NCBI GenBank assembly: GCA_032834875.1
Contig: CP135238.1
Span: 812,011 to 876,010 of the forward strand
DNA: 64,000 nucleotides
From: Sulfuracidifex metallicus DSM 6482 = JCM 9184
Lineage (GTDB): Archaea > Thermoproteota > Thermoprotei_A > Sulfolobales > Sulfolobaceae
Direction: 5' to 3'
The notes beneath the pieces are model-generated. The model searched no databases and was not told where the DNA came from. It was given only the letters and a program-made list of their open reading frames with translations. Positions within the stretch are counted from its first letter, which is position 1; each line of letters starts with the position of its first letter. Positions 44,776 through 53,142 of this stretch are shown here, one piece after another. The position numbers were made by a program, and so were the translations under genes.

Positions 44776-45545
44776 ACAAAACACTCCTCATGGGTTTACT
44801 TATCACTTCAATATCGTTAGCAGTGTCGTCTTTATTTTCAATAGTGAATCTACCTGGTGGTAAACCCCTATCGCCGCCTACCCTTCAATACCCTTTAGGC
44901 ACGTACATTAACGGATCTAATATGATAAATCAGAACGCGTTAGCACTACTTAACACAATCCTAGTTGCGCTCTCTGTCGGAGCTTTGGAAGTATTTATAG
45001 GTCTACCTTATGGAATTGTAGTTGGTGCACTTAGGGGAAAGCCCAAACATGCTCTAGTCAGAATTCCCGACGCATTGACTATAATTCCCCGCGGCCCACT
45101 CGTGTTATCTCTAGCACTATTCTTTGGTGTTCCTAAGGGCTTCGTATTGGCAACCCCTATAATTTTCTCAATTCTCATCATATCTTTCACAGGCTGGGGT
45201 TCTCTAGCTAGACAAATAGGAGAGATAGTTACTCCTTCCCAATATTCCTTTCCTCAGTTTTCGGAGACTTTCATAGAGAAGTTCAGGGTTTCGCTGTACA
45301 AGATAAGAAAGACCACGACCATAAGTTTCCTCAACGGAATGGTAGACGGAGCTAGCGTCTATACTTTGATGGGCGTTTTAGGAGTTGGAGACCCCAGATT
45401 CCCAACGTTGACTACTATCTTGGTTACAGGAAGATTAGACGGTATCCTCTACGCTTGGTGGATATTTTTAATACCTTCAATTTTCAGAGCCATATTCCTG
45501 ATTGGACTCTACTTAATGGTAAGCGGTGCACAGAGGAATGATTGA
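44772..45545 (+). CDS. Opp/Dpp-type ABC transporter permease (DppC-like)
   Basis: A 257-residue permease with about six helices. It retains DppC-like features: YPLGTYINGSNMINQNAL (normally LGTD-x-G-x-D), an EAA-type cytoplasmic loop WGSLARQIGEIV, and PRGPLVLSLALFF. It lacks the extended N-terminus of many DppC proteins. ATG overlaps the DppB-like stop, and its own stop overlaps the next gene's start, so the four proteins are made together. It pairs with the DppB-like protein to form the membrane channel. Confidence 0.8.
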   Translation: MNKTLLMGLLITSISLAVSSLFSIVNLPGGKPLSPPTLQYPLGTYINGSNMINQNALALLNTILVALSVGALEVFIGLPYGIVVGALRGKPKHALVRIPDALTIIPRGPLVLSLALFFGVPKGFVLATPIIFSILIISFTGWGSLARQIGEIVTPSQYSFPQFSETFIEKFRVSLYKIRKTTTISFLNGMVDGASVYTLMGVLGVGDPRFPTLTTILVTGRLDGILYAWWIFLIPSIFRAIFLIGLYLMVSGAQRND

Positions 45546-46392
45546 ATTCGACTGTCTCAGGGTAACTGGAAAGATAGATTGCTTCACATTGAGACAAATG
45601 GATGGAAACGTTGGAATTCTAGGAGAACAGAACAGCAACAAGGAATACATAGTTAAGGCTTCTATGAAACAAGTAAAATCGTGGGGTCGCCTTTATCTAA
45701 ATGGAGTTGATGTTCTGGCTTTGAAAGACGAGGAATTCAAATCTTACCTCTGGGTTAAGATTAGTCAGATACCGTCAGATCCTTATGTTCTGTTCAGCGA
45801 GCTGTATGACATTAGATCTCACTTTGTGGAAATAGTCAGATCGCACTCAGACCAGTCACATTACGCTGAAGATCTAGCCCTAGAGTACATTAAACTGTTA
45901 GGTTTAGAGACTTCCGTTCTGGATAAGTATTCTTTTCAACTGAACCCTGTAGAGGCTAAGAAGGCCTCTATAGCTCTAGCCTCTTTCTTGAACCCCGAGC
46001 TGATATTCGTAGAGGATATAGGCTGTGGGCTCAATGACACTCAAGTCAACGTAATCTTGAACTCGTTGCTTGATCTAGAGTCTGTGGTTGACTCATCTTT
46101 CGTGATTCTGGATAACGACCCAGCAGTAATCTCCAGGATGGCGGATTATGTAGTTGTTATGTTAAAGGGAGAAGTGATCGAGGAGGGAAGCGAAGTGTTA
46201 TCCTATCCTTTGCACCCTTACACCCAAGCCTACTTAGGAGGCTATCTAAGACCTTCTCCTTTAGGAAAAGGCTGTAAGTTCAGTTCTTCCTGTCCATTTT
46301 CTTCAGCAAAATGTCTTCAGAACCCCCCTTATGTAGATTTGGGGGGCAAGAAGGTTAAATGTAATTTATATCCATTGGTGAATAAAAAATGA
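45538..46392 (+). CDS. Degenerate Opp/Dpp ATP-binding subunit (DppD-like)
   Basis: A 284-residue protein with the OppD/DppD layout and the family C-terminus (LSYPLHPYTQAYLGGYLRP then Cys-rich CKFSSSCPFSSAKCLQNPP...VKC). The catalytic motifs are altered: Walker A reads GEQNSNKE in place of GxxGxGK(S/T), the signature LSGGQ is replaced by QLNPVEAKK, Walker B/catalytic Asp-Glu is EDIG instead of DEPT, and the switch His is Asn (LDNDPAV). It should not hydrolyse ATP normally. ATG 45538 is preferred over GTG 45526. It overlaps the next subunit by four bases. Confidence 0.8.
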   Translation: MIEFDCLRVTGKIDCFTLRQMDGNVGILGEQNSNKEYIVKASMKQVKSWGRLYLNGVDVLALKDEEFKSYLWVKISQIPSDPYVLFSELYDIRSHFVEIVRSHSDQSHYAEDLALEYIKLLGLETSVLDKYSFQLNPVEAKKASIALASFLNPELIFVEDIGCGLNDTQVNVILNSLLDLESVVDSSFVILDNDPAVISRMADYVVVMLKGEVIEEGSEVLSYPLHPYTQAYLGGYLRPSPLGKGCKFSSSCPFSSAKCLQNPPYVDLGGKKVKCNLYPLVNKK

Positions 46393-47177
46393 ATATAGAT
46401 AAAATTTCCGTGAAAGGAATATCATGCATGCTTGGAGAGGACAATGAGAGATACTTTGTACAACAGGTCAACATCTTTGACGACAACGGTGAGCCCGTGG
46501 ACTTGTCCAAAGTAAGGTATATTCCTTCAAACCTTAAGGACAAACCTCCAGTGTCATTTCAGAACTTTCTGCAAAGAGTTATGTATAAGGTTAAGGGAAA
46601 TCCAGACCAAGTAATCAGGGCTATTGAGGTATCTGGGCTGAACCCTGGACTCAAACTTACAGAAATGGACAACTCGGAGGTGGCTGTAGCTTATATCTCA
46701 ACGTTACTTATAGGCGAGTTAAGGCTTGCATTGGTGGGAGACCTTTTCTCTAAGGTGGATGATCCTCTCAAACCGCTTGTGATAAAGCAAACTTACAAGG
46801 TGTTGAAAGAGGTAGGAGCGGATTCCTTGTTATTTCTATCCTCGGCTAAGTACATCGACTTCTGCGATAAAATCCTAGTAGCTGCACGTGGAAAGCTTAT
46901 GGAGGAAGCCTTGGGAAAGGAGTTCTATCATCCCTACAGCTTAACGCTAATTAACTCAGTTCTGAGAATAGGAAGCAGGGGAGAGAGAACTCCGGTCAAT
47001 AATCAGATCACGTTTTCAGACGTCGGTTGTCCATTTCATGACTCATGTGAGTTATCAAGAAAGGATAGAAAGTTGAGGATTAAGTGCATCTTGGACGAAC
47101 CTAAGGTAGTCAGGGTAGGAGAGAATAGAGTTAAGTGTTGGTACTTCTTAAATGAAAATGATAATATTTTTGATTAA
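46389..47177 (+). CDS. Degenerate Opp/Dpp ATP-binding subunit (DppF-like)
   Basis: A 262-residue protein alignable to DppF from the middle on: the signature region is LTEMDNSEVAVAYI, the Walker B region LRLALVGDLFSKVDD (Asp lost; Glu replaced by Asp), and the switch region LLFLSSAKY without His. It ends with the family's HPYSLTLINSVL and CPFHDSCELS...KC pattern. No Walker A can be found at all. With the partner subunit also degenerate, the complex lacks any normal ATP site. The gene is intact, with no frameshift or stop, so it is under selection as a protein. Confidence 0.78.
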   Translation: MNIDKISVKGISCMLGEDNERYFVQQVNIFDDNGEPVDLSKVRYIPSNLKDKPPVSFQNFLQRVMYKVKGNPDQVIRAIEVSGLNPGLKLTEMDNSEVAVAYISTLLIGELRLALVGDLFSKVDDPLKPLVIKQTYKVLKEVGADSLLFLSSAKYIDFCDKILVAARGKLMEEALGKEFYHPYSLTLINSVLRIGSRGERTPVNNQITFSDVGCPFHDSCELSRKDRKLRIKCILDEPKVVRVGENRVKCWYFLNENDNIFD

Positions 47178-47204
47178 TATTTGATACAAACATTTTTCTT
47201 TTTA

Positions 47205-47903
47205 TTACACTGGCTGCATTGTCTTAATCTTTTGGATTTCCTCTATTTCGACCATTTTCTGAATTTCCTTGAGGGCATCGTTTAAGTTGCTGACTTTTTT
47301 GACTTCTTTTACGTCTGGATATAATCCAAACCTGTCCAAAAGTAGAGGAGTCACGAAGGCTCTTTTAGCTCCTATTACGTCCATCTCGTATATGTCCCCT
47401 ACGTGAACCGCAGGAAAACCCCCTATTTTCATTGCTAATGAAAAAATTCTAGGATTAGGCTTTATTAGTCCTACGTCACAAGAAAATATTAGACTGTCAA
47501 GATATTTATCTAAACCGTATTCCTTTACGATCTCTCTGGCTCTGGGCGTAGCGTTAGATACTAGTACCGTTGTTAATCCCATAGATCTAACGGCCTCCAG
47601 AAACGGGATTGCATCATCGTAAACGAAGTGAGAATCTCCGTACTTAACCCTTTCTTGTACTTCCTTCATTATATCCTTAGAGACTATGCCAAGCTCATAC
47701 ATGAACTCCTCCACGTCAAAAGGGTTACTTCCTTGTTCATCAGGGTAGTTGTATTTTCCCATTACCCTCATCATTATTCTGTATACCTGCAATGGGTCCA
47801 AACTATAGCCGTAATCCTTTAAGACTGAAGATATGAGCTCGAAAGTTCTTGGTCTGAATCCAACTAAAGTTTCCCCTAAATCTACGAAAACTGACCTTAA
47901 CAT
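47205..47903 (-). CDS. HAD-superfamily hydrolase
   Basis: A 232-residue HAD phosphatase. Motif I is degenerate: SVFVDLGETLVGF (DxG instead of DxD), as in some dehalogenase-like and phosphatase relatives. Motif II is TVLVSNATP, motif III GLIKPNPRIFSLAMK, and motif IV HVGDIYEMDVIGAKRA. ATG 47903 is preferred because motif I then sits at residue 5 as usual; an upstream ATG would add 11 residues. Substrate unknown. It is convergent with the transporter operon. Confidence 0.85.
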   Translation of the reverse strand: MLRSVFVDLGETLVGFRPRTFELISSVLKDYGYSLDPLQVYRIMMRVMGKYNYPDEQGSNPFDVEEFMYELGIVSKDIMKEVQERVKYGDSHFVYDDAIPFLEAVRSMGLTTVLVSNATPRAREIVKEYGLDKYLDSLIFSCDVGLIKPNPRIFSLAMKIGGFPAVHVGDIYEMDVIGAKRAFVTPLLLDRFGLYPDVKEVKKVSNLNDALKEIQKMVEIEEIQKIKTMQPV

Positions 47904-48006
47904 ACAATAACTTAAATTGAACCTAGTTATAAACATTTTCTAAATAGTCTATATACAGTATCTAAAGTTTAAACCTTAAGGTCAACACTAACAGAATTAT
48001 TCCTAT

Positions 48007-48762
48007 TTAAATGGTGGTTTCTTCTCTTACTTGGGATGAAGAAGCGGGCACAACGTAACCTTGATGAGGGCTCTGTCTGAACTTTACCTTCTGTGTCTTT
48101 CCTTCCATATAAAGGATGGCCTCTCCTACACCTAAGGAAGGCACCAATACGTCAACTTCCTTCGGTTTCATAGGCAATATTTCCCTATAGACTTTCAAGT
48201 CTACAGGATGAACTACCTTGTGCAGGAGGTATATCTCGCTCTGCGTCAGTACGTCCTTGTTTACCTTGGCTGATCTCTGACTAATTAGGACTATTCCTAT
48301 TCCCCTCTTCCTTCCTCTGAGGGCAAGTCTAGTTATAACGTCGGATATCCCAGAAACTTTTCCTTGAGGTATGAACTCATGTGCTTCTTCTACTACTATT
48401 ATTCTGTCTTTCCTCTCTTCCTTAGATAGTTCCCAAAGGTTAGTCAAGTACTTGAAAAGGAAAGCGAATGATTCCACGTCCCAATCGCTCATGTCTATAA
48501 CGGAGCTTTTACCCTGCTTATGATGAATAGAAGAAGTCAACAATGGATCATCTTTGCTTGTGAGTACGTCTCCTCCCAAGGAGTTAACTAACTCCACGTA
48601 TTCAGCGTCGGGATCTATAACGGTAACCGGTAGTCCTTCCTTAATGGCTTCCTCTATCAGTACTTTAGACGAGTTGGACTTACCGGAACCCCTTATCCCC
48701 AGAACTGCAATACACTTCCTTGCTATATCTTGTCTACTCAAAGAGAATGTCCCTAAATCCAT
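48007..48762 (-). CDS. HerA-like (FtsK/HerA) ATPase, minimal form
   Basis: A 251-residue ATPase: Walker A LGIRGSGKSNSSKVLI (about residue 20), TVIDPDAEYVEL, Walker B RIIVVEEAHEFIPQ (about residue 122), the Arg-containing RLALRGRKRGIGIVLISQR, and SEIYLLHKVVHPVDLKVYRE. This is the core of the HerA/DUF87 fold without the HAS barrel or C-terminal extensions of true HerA (about 500 residues). The repair-type HerA is normally beside NurA, and no nurA is seen here. It may move DNA or protein, or be a signalling ATPase. Confidence 0.82.
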   Translation of the reverse strand: MDLGTFSLSRQDIARKCIAVLGIRGSGKSNSSKVLIEEAIKEGLPVTVIDPDAEYVELVNSLGGDVLTSKDDPLLTSSIHHKQGKSSVIDMSDWDVESFAFLFKYLTNLWELSKEERKDRIIVVEEAHEFIPQGKVSGISDVITRLALRGRKRGIGIVLISQRSAKVNKDVLTQSEIYLLHKVVHPVDLKVYREILPMKPKEVDVLVPSLGVGEAILYMEGKTQKVKFRQSPHQGYVVPASSSQVREETTI

Positions 48763-48810
48763 GCATATTACGTTCTAAAGAAAAGGTTAAAAGACAATTG
48801 ACGTGGTAAT

Positions 48811-49167
48811 TCAATGAGTCCTTGGATGGTCATGCGTAGGTTTGACTATTTCTTGAAGTTTACCTTCGTTAAGAAGTTTCAGTGCCTCTTCTACAGGAGT
48901 CCCTTCATTTGCTATGTATGCCTTAGCCTTTCCTTGAATTAGCCGTACTCCTGGTGGTCCCATTTCCGCTACTATAAAAACTTGCACGCCCCTATCCAGA
49001 GCGGACTTAAGCATATGGGCTCCTCTGGCTGCCATAGCTTTAAGAGCAGGGTTAGGATACTCTTCCAAAAGTTTTGGTTCCCCAGCCACTTCGAATATCT
49101 TCACGGTTTCAGCTTCTCCTGGTCCAGATACCTTTCCATCGGTTACGGGTATAGCTACCTTTACCAT
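48811..49167 (-). CDS. NifX/NafY-type dinitrogenase iron-molybdenum cofactor family protein
   Basis: A 118-residue single-domain protein of the NifB/NifX-like ribonuclease-H-fold family: MVKVAIPVTDGKVSGPGEAETVKIFEV at the start and RGAHMLKSALDRGVQVFIVAEMGPPGVRLIQG in the middle, with an EGTPVEEALKLL end and a His-rich tail (THDHPRTH). ATG 49167 is chosen; an upstream start would add unrelated residues. In non-diazotrophs these proteins are thought to bind iron-sulfur or metal clusters. No nitrogenase genes are present. Confidence 0.85.
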   Translation of the reverse strand: MVKVAIPVTDGKVSGPGEAETVKIFEVAGEPKLLEEYPNPALKAMAARGAHMLKSALDRGVQVFIVAEMGPPGVRLIQGKAKAYIANEGTPVEEALKLLNEGKLQEIVKPTHDHPRTH

Positions 49168-49227
49168 ATTCTCGCTTTTTATTTTATCCCTTTTAAAGGA
49201 AATAAAGTTACTCTGCAATAAGAGATG

Positions 49228-50118
49228 TTATTCTCCTTTGAGCTTCTCGACAAGTCTATCATCCATCTTCAACCAACTTAAGTCCTTATTTCCTTTGACG
49301 ATTTCATATTTAGCTCTAGCCAATTTCTCGGAGCTAGTCTGTTCTTCTATTATAGCGTCCTCAAGGGTAGATCCGTGAATTACCTTCATGAGGATTTCTA
49401 GAATTTTATTTATCCTATCAGGAACTCCTATTATAGAAGACCTCAACGTTATTCTGTATCTCTTCACTTCTTGGTAACCTGAAACCTTTGTTAAGTACTC
49501 GGTTGCCCGGTCGAACCTCTTTCCCTTGTCTACAATACCGCCTATTATAAAGACCTTCGTTCTTCTAATCAAATCTTCATCTATTTCGTCTTCAGCATAA
49601 GGATCCAGAACTACTGAGTTATGCTCTAACTTAAATTCCCTGGGAACCTTGTAGGAGAAGCCATTAAACATGTAATTCAACATAAAATCCAGACAAGATG
49701 GTTGATTTGCTATAACCAAGTTTCCGTCCCAGAAATATTTTCTTGTAACAGAAATGGATAGACCTATTTGTCTTATCAAGTCCTTCCTCTCCTCATCGGT
49801 TAGATAGTTCCAAAGTTTCATGTCGACAACGAACTTAGGGTATGCAGGAATAAAAATAGGATCTAAGTTGAATTCCCCTTTTTTGATTCCATATCTTACG
49901 GTAACTCCTTCCCTTTTAGGCGTGTATATTTCTATTCCTAGTTCGTTGTCGTAGAGCCTTCCAACGAAATTTCCTTCTTTTATGGTGAAACCGTTTACCA
50001 GACAATTAATCATGATGCTGTGAAGGATGGAGTTACCATATCTCTTTATGCCCTTAATGAGCACGTTATCAGCTCCGATTCTCTTCAAATAATCTGCCAT
50101 AATCGGTGCTAGGCTCAT
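49228..50118 (-). CDS. trm10: tRNA m1A9/m1G9 methyltransferase Trm10
   Basis: A 296-residue SPOUT-type methyltransferase resembling the characterised S. acidocaldarius Trm10 (an m1A9 enzyme). Shared segments include YPKFVVDMKLWNYLTDEERK, RKYFWDGNLVIAN, VVLDPYAEDEIDEDLI, the SAM-site block VFIIGGIVDKGKRFDRATE (about residues 188-206), and LRSSIIGVPDRINKILEILM. The family modifies N1 of purine 9 in tRNA. Preference for A or G cannot be read off. It is a single gene with an AT-rich 244-base gap upstream that contains a small TCCTCT/AGAGGA hairpin. Confidence 0.92.
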   Translation of the reverse strand: MSLAPIMADYLKRIGADNVLIKGIKRYGNSILHSIMINCLVNGFTIKEGNFVGRLYDNELGIEIYTPKREGVTVRYGIKKGEFNLDPIFIPAYPKFVVDMKLWNYLTDEERKDLIRQIGLSISVTRKYFWDGNLVIANQPSCLDFMLNYMFNGFSYKVPREFKLEHNSVVLDPYAEDEIDEDLIRRTKVFIIGGIVDKGKRFDRATEYLTKVSGYQEVKRYRITLRSSIIGVPDRINKILEILMKVIHGSTLEDAIIEEQTSSEKLARAKYEIVKGNKDLSWLKMDDRLVEKLKGE

Positions 50119-50362
50119 GGATTATACTTACTTTTCACTTTAAAAAGAGCTATATTGAGTTTTCAAATTACACGTTGGTCTCTGTACCTTTTAGGAAAAG
50201 TTTGGATAGCTTTCTATTCCTCTAATGATAAAGAGGAAATATTACATTACTGTTATAAAAAGAAGACATGATACTACATAAAGTATAGCATGTATAAGAT
50301 CTCTCCTCTCTTAAATGGAGGAGGTTAAAGGAAAAATCTAACCTTGTGTGAATGTCGAGAAA

Positions 50363-51442
50363 TTATTGTGACCTCATTTTTCTTGTAATTTCAGACAGAT
50401 CGGTCTTAAAGTCACCGCTTAGCTTTCTAGTGCTTTCAATTAAGTCTTCCCTCCTAGTCTGTTCTGCTGCCTCCTGAAGTGATTGTAGTATACGCGTTGA
50501 CTCTGTATTTCCGTTCATCAACGATTGTTCGTATTCCCTTAAGAGTCTATAGTACTTGATTTCGGCTTGTACTCTGTCGTTAACAGATGCCATTACTTCT
50601 TGCTCGTCTCCTCTGTTGAATGTAATGAATTTAGTCACCTCCCTCTCTTTTCCATCAGCAGGCTCAATGTATTTAACTACGAATTTAGCGGTGTATGGAT
50701 CTTTCCCAGGAGGAACTAAAATAGTCCCGTATACCGCTACCATGTTTTCGACTATAGGAATCCTAATTGGTGGATTGTAGTTAAGAGGAGTGAATTCTCT
50801 GGGTGTATCAAGTTCCAAGTTGTAAGCTGCTGTGCTTCTAGATTTCTGACTCTCGAAGAACATAGGAAGGGAATTTGGATCCTCCACATGATAGAATAGT
50901 CCTCCGGTCATGTCAGCTAATGTCTTTAATATTTTCTCGTTGTAATCCCTTCCAACTCCTAAACAGATTAATTGAACATAGGGGGGAAATTGAAGTGCCT
51001 TGTAATCTTTAACGTTGGTCTTGTCAACCGATTGTCCATCTGTTAATAGAATCACCTTAGTGGCCATGTTGTTCTGTGACGATATTCTTATGATTTCCCT
51101 TAACGCCTCGTGAAGCCTTGTTGTCCCCTCAAATTTTCTCTCAATCGTGATAGGTTGTCCCGTGGGTCCTTGATATATTATATGTGGATGATTTGCAAAG
51201 TACATTAATGTAACGAGGTTCCCTGGCGGCAAAGTTGCCAGGAAGTTCTGTGCAGCCTGCATTGCAGTATCTAGCTTGTTGTCGTTCTTCATGGAAGGAC
51301 TGTTGTCCACCGCAATTATGAAGTGGGTATTAGTGAGCGTAACTGCAGACTCCGGTATTATATAAACTACAACGCCAGACTCTGTAGGTTTATTCACGTT
51401 AGCGACTGTGTAAGATTGAGTCAGTTTAACTGAAACTACCAA
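50363..51442 (-). CDS. vWA-domain protein, ArnB paralogue
   Basis: A 359-residue protein with a von Willebrand factor A domain: MIDAS motif FIIAVDNSPSMKN (DxSxS, about residues 44-51), the Thr ligand region GTTRLHEAL, and the Asp in KVILLTDGQSVDKTN. A beta domain follows. The C-terminal helix has Thr-Arg repeats STRILQSL, QTRREDLIE, STRKLSGD and ITRKMRSQ, like ArnB downstream. It is divergent from the FHA gene, with 63 bases between. In S. acidocaldarius vWA and FHA proteins of this type (ArnB/ArnA) are kinase targets controlling archaellum expression; a related role is likely. Confidence 0.85.
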   Translation of the reverse strand: MVVSVKLTQSYTVANVNKPTESGVVVYIIPESAVTLTNTHFIIAVDNSPSMKNDNKLDTAMQAAQNFLATLPPGNLVTLMYFANHPHIIYQGPTGQPITIERKFEGTTRLHEALREIIRISSQNNMATKVILLTDGQSVDKTNVKDYKALQFPPYVQLICLGVGRDYNEKILKTLADMTGGLFYHVEDPNSLPMFFESQKSRSTAAYNLELDTPREFTPLNYNPPIRIPIVENMVAVYGTILVPPGKDPYTAKFVVKYIEPADGKEREVTKFITFNRGDEQEVMASVNDRVQAEIKYYRLLREYEQSLMNGNTESTRILQSLQEAAEQTRREDLIESTRKLSGDFKTDLSEITRKMRSQ

Positions 51443-51505
51443 TGCTGTTACCTAATGTTTTGATGGACAGAAATTTTTAAGTATTTTGCAAGCTATTATA
51501 CAAAC

Positions 51506-52177
51506 ATGACATGGAAATGCCCATTTTGCGGGAATGAAAATTTAGACGATGCTAATTTTTGTACAAGATGTGGAGCAAAGAAACCTGACTCTTTGACTCC
51601 ATCTGCATCTATACCTGAAGCTCAAACAGCTCCTGAAAACGAAACCCAAATGGCTCCCGAAACTCAGAGTCCAGAACAACCAACCTCACCTCAGCCAGAA
51701 CAAGTCGTGGAGCAGGCTCAACCAGTAACGCAGGATACACCCCAAGAGTCAAGCCAGCCAGCCGAAGCAGTCATAAATGAGCCACCTACAGTTCCAACAA
51801 ACGCAACCCAACAGGAGGTACAGCTTCAACAGCCAGTGGAACAGAAGCAAGGCAGGTTCTATTTACAGTTCATAAACACTCCAAATCCACAATTTAACAA
51901 AACAAAGATACCTCTAGAGTTTGACGTATTTCCATCTATCTCATTGGGCAGAAGCCCTGAAAACGTGATAGTAATACCTGACCCAGAGGTCTCAAGGAAG
52001 CATGCAATTATCTCGTATGAAGGAGGAAAGCTCGAGATAGAGGATCTCAACAGTACCAATGGAACTTACATATATGATGGTAAGATGTTCCAGCCAGTGA
52101 AAGGTAAAGCAGAGATTGGTCCTAACTCCGTGTTGAAACTTGCCAACAACACTGTGATAAAAGTAGTGAAGGAGTAA
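51506..52177 (+). CDS. arnA: ArnA-type protein: zinc ribbon, Pro/Gln linker, FHA domain
   Basis: A 223-residue protein. The N-terminal zinc ribbon is WKCPFCGNENLDDANFCTRC (residues 3-22). A linker of about 95 residues rich in Pro, Gln and Glu follows. The C-terminal FHA domain has the phosphothreonine-binding signature SLGRSPENVIVIPDPEVSRK (about 148-167) with HAIISYEGG and DLNSTNGTYIYDG. This matches ArnA of S. acidocaldarius, which binds phosphorylated ArnB and represses the archaellum. Its TAA overlaps the ATG of the phosphatase gene, so the three genes form one operon. Confidence 0.9.
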   Translation: MTWKCPFCGNENLDDANFCTRCGAKKPDSLTPSASIPEAQTAPENETQMAPETQSPEQPTSPQPEQVVEQAQPVTQDTPQESSQPAEAVINEPPTVPTNATQQEVQLQQPVEQKQGRFYLQFINTPNPQFNKTKIPLEFDVFPSISLGRSPENVIVIPDPEVSRKHAIISYEGGKLEIEDLNSTNGTYIYDGKMFQPVKGKAEIGPNSVLKLANNTVIKVVKE

Positions 52178-53142
52178 TGGAAGTGCTCCGTGCCCCCACA
52201 GAGGAGGAAGTTAAGGCATCTAAATTTCTATCCGAACACAAGGAAGAACAGGAACAAGCCTATCAAGCAATAAGGGATATAATTTCTAACAAAGAAACCT
52301 TGAATAAGATACTTGAAGACTCCAACTCTCTATTTAAGGAACAGCAAGCATATTTGGGGGAAATAAACACAGACAAGAAAATAGTGTTCGTAGGAGATAC
52401 GCACGGGGCCTTCGATGTAACTCTTTATACCCTCATGAAATTCCTTCGGGATGATACTGTAGGTAAGATCGTATTCTTGGGAGATTACGTAGATAGGGGA
52501 CCTGAAAGCTTAGAGAACTTAATACTTATTTTGAGGGAGGCTTTAGCAGAGAAAGAGAAGGGAAATGAAGGAAAATTGGTAATATTGAGGGGAAATCATG
52601 AGAGTCCCATAACTAACTATCACTACGGTTTTGTAAACGAGTTATCTAAAAAGGTTCCCGAATATCCTTACGAGAGGTTTGTTGAGATGTTTTCCAACAT
52701 GCCTTATGCAATTACAGTTAATGGGTACTTCTGCGTGCACGGAGGACTCGCGAAGGACATGAATAGCGATTCTTTGTCTCCTTTATTGAAAGATGTTAAG
52801 AACCTTAATTCCTTACCTAAGGGAGACCAAGAACCGTCAGATCCAGTGGCTATGCAATTGCTCTGGAACGATCCTAGAGACTGCATTGATGGTTTCCTTC
52901 CTAACGTAAGGGGGGAGGGCACTTTCTACTTTGGCAGGAACGTGGTTGAAGATTTCCTTGCCTCAAATAATCTAAAGGGTATAATAAGGGCACATGAAGT
53001 AAAGGATGGATACTCGTGGGAAATGGATGGCAAAGTTATAACCGTTTTTTCTAGCAGGTATCACCAAATGTCAGCAGGTGTGTTAATAATGGACGAGAAC
53101 AAAAGTTTCCACGTATTGAAAATTCTAGGTGAGAATGAATGA
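52177..53142 (+). CDS. PPP-family Ser/Thr protein phosphatase (PP2A-like)
   Basis: A 321-residue phosphatase with all PPP metal motifs: GDTHGAFD (about residue 73), GDYVDRGPES (about 104), RGNHESP (about 140), then FCVHGGL and RAHEV towards the C-terminus. The N-terminal 65 residues are a helical extension. In Sulfolobus a PP2A reverses phosphorylation in the Arn network. Here it is coded between arnA and arnB with overlaps at both ends (TAATG and ATGA), which ties it directly to dephosphorylating these proteins. Confidence 0.93.
   Translation: MEVLRAPTEEEVKASKFLSEHKEEQEQAYQAIRDIISNKETLNKILEDSNSLFKEQQAYLGEINTDKKIVFVGDTHGAFDVTLYTLMKFLRDDTVGKIVFLGDYVDRGPESLENLILILREALAEKEKGNEGKLVILRGNHESPITNYHYGFVNELSKKVPEYPYERFVEMFSNMPYAITVNGYFCVHGGLAKDMNSDSLSPLLKDVKNLNSLPKGDQEPSDPVAMQLLWNDPRDCIDGFLPNVRGEGTFYFGRNVVEDFLASNNLKGIIRAHEVKDGYSWEMDGKVITVFSSRYHQMSAGVLIMDENKSFHVLKILGENE

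Noticed and set aside
48007-48762. HerA-NurA double-strand-break repair pair
   Set aside because: The ATPase is only 251 residues and lacks the HAS barrel, and no nurA, mre11 or rad50 gene is nearby.
48811-49167. Part of a nitrogenase cofactor system
   Set aside because: Only the single NifX/NafY-type domain is present, with no nif genes. Such proteins are widespread in archaea that do not fix nitrogen.
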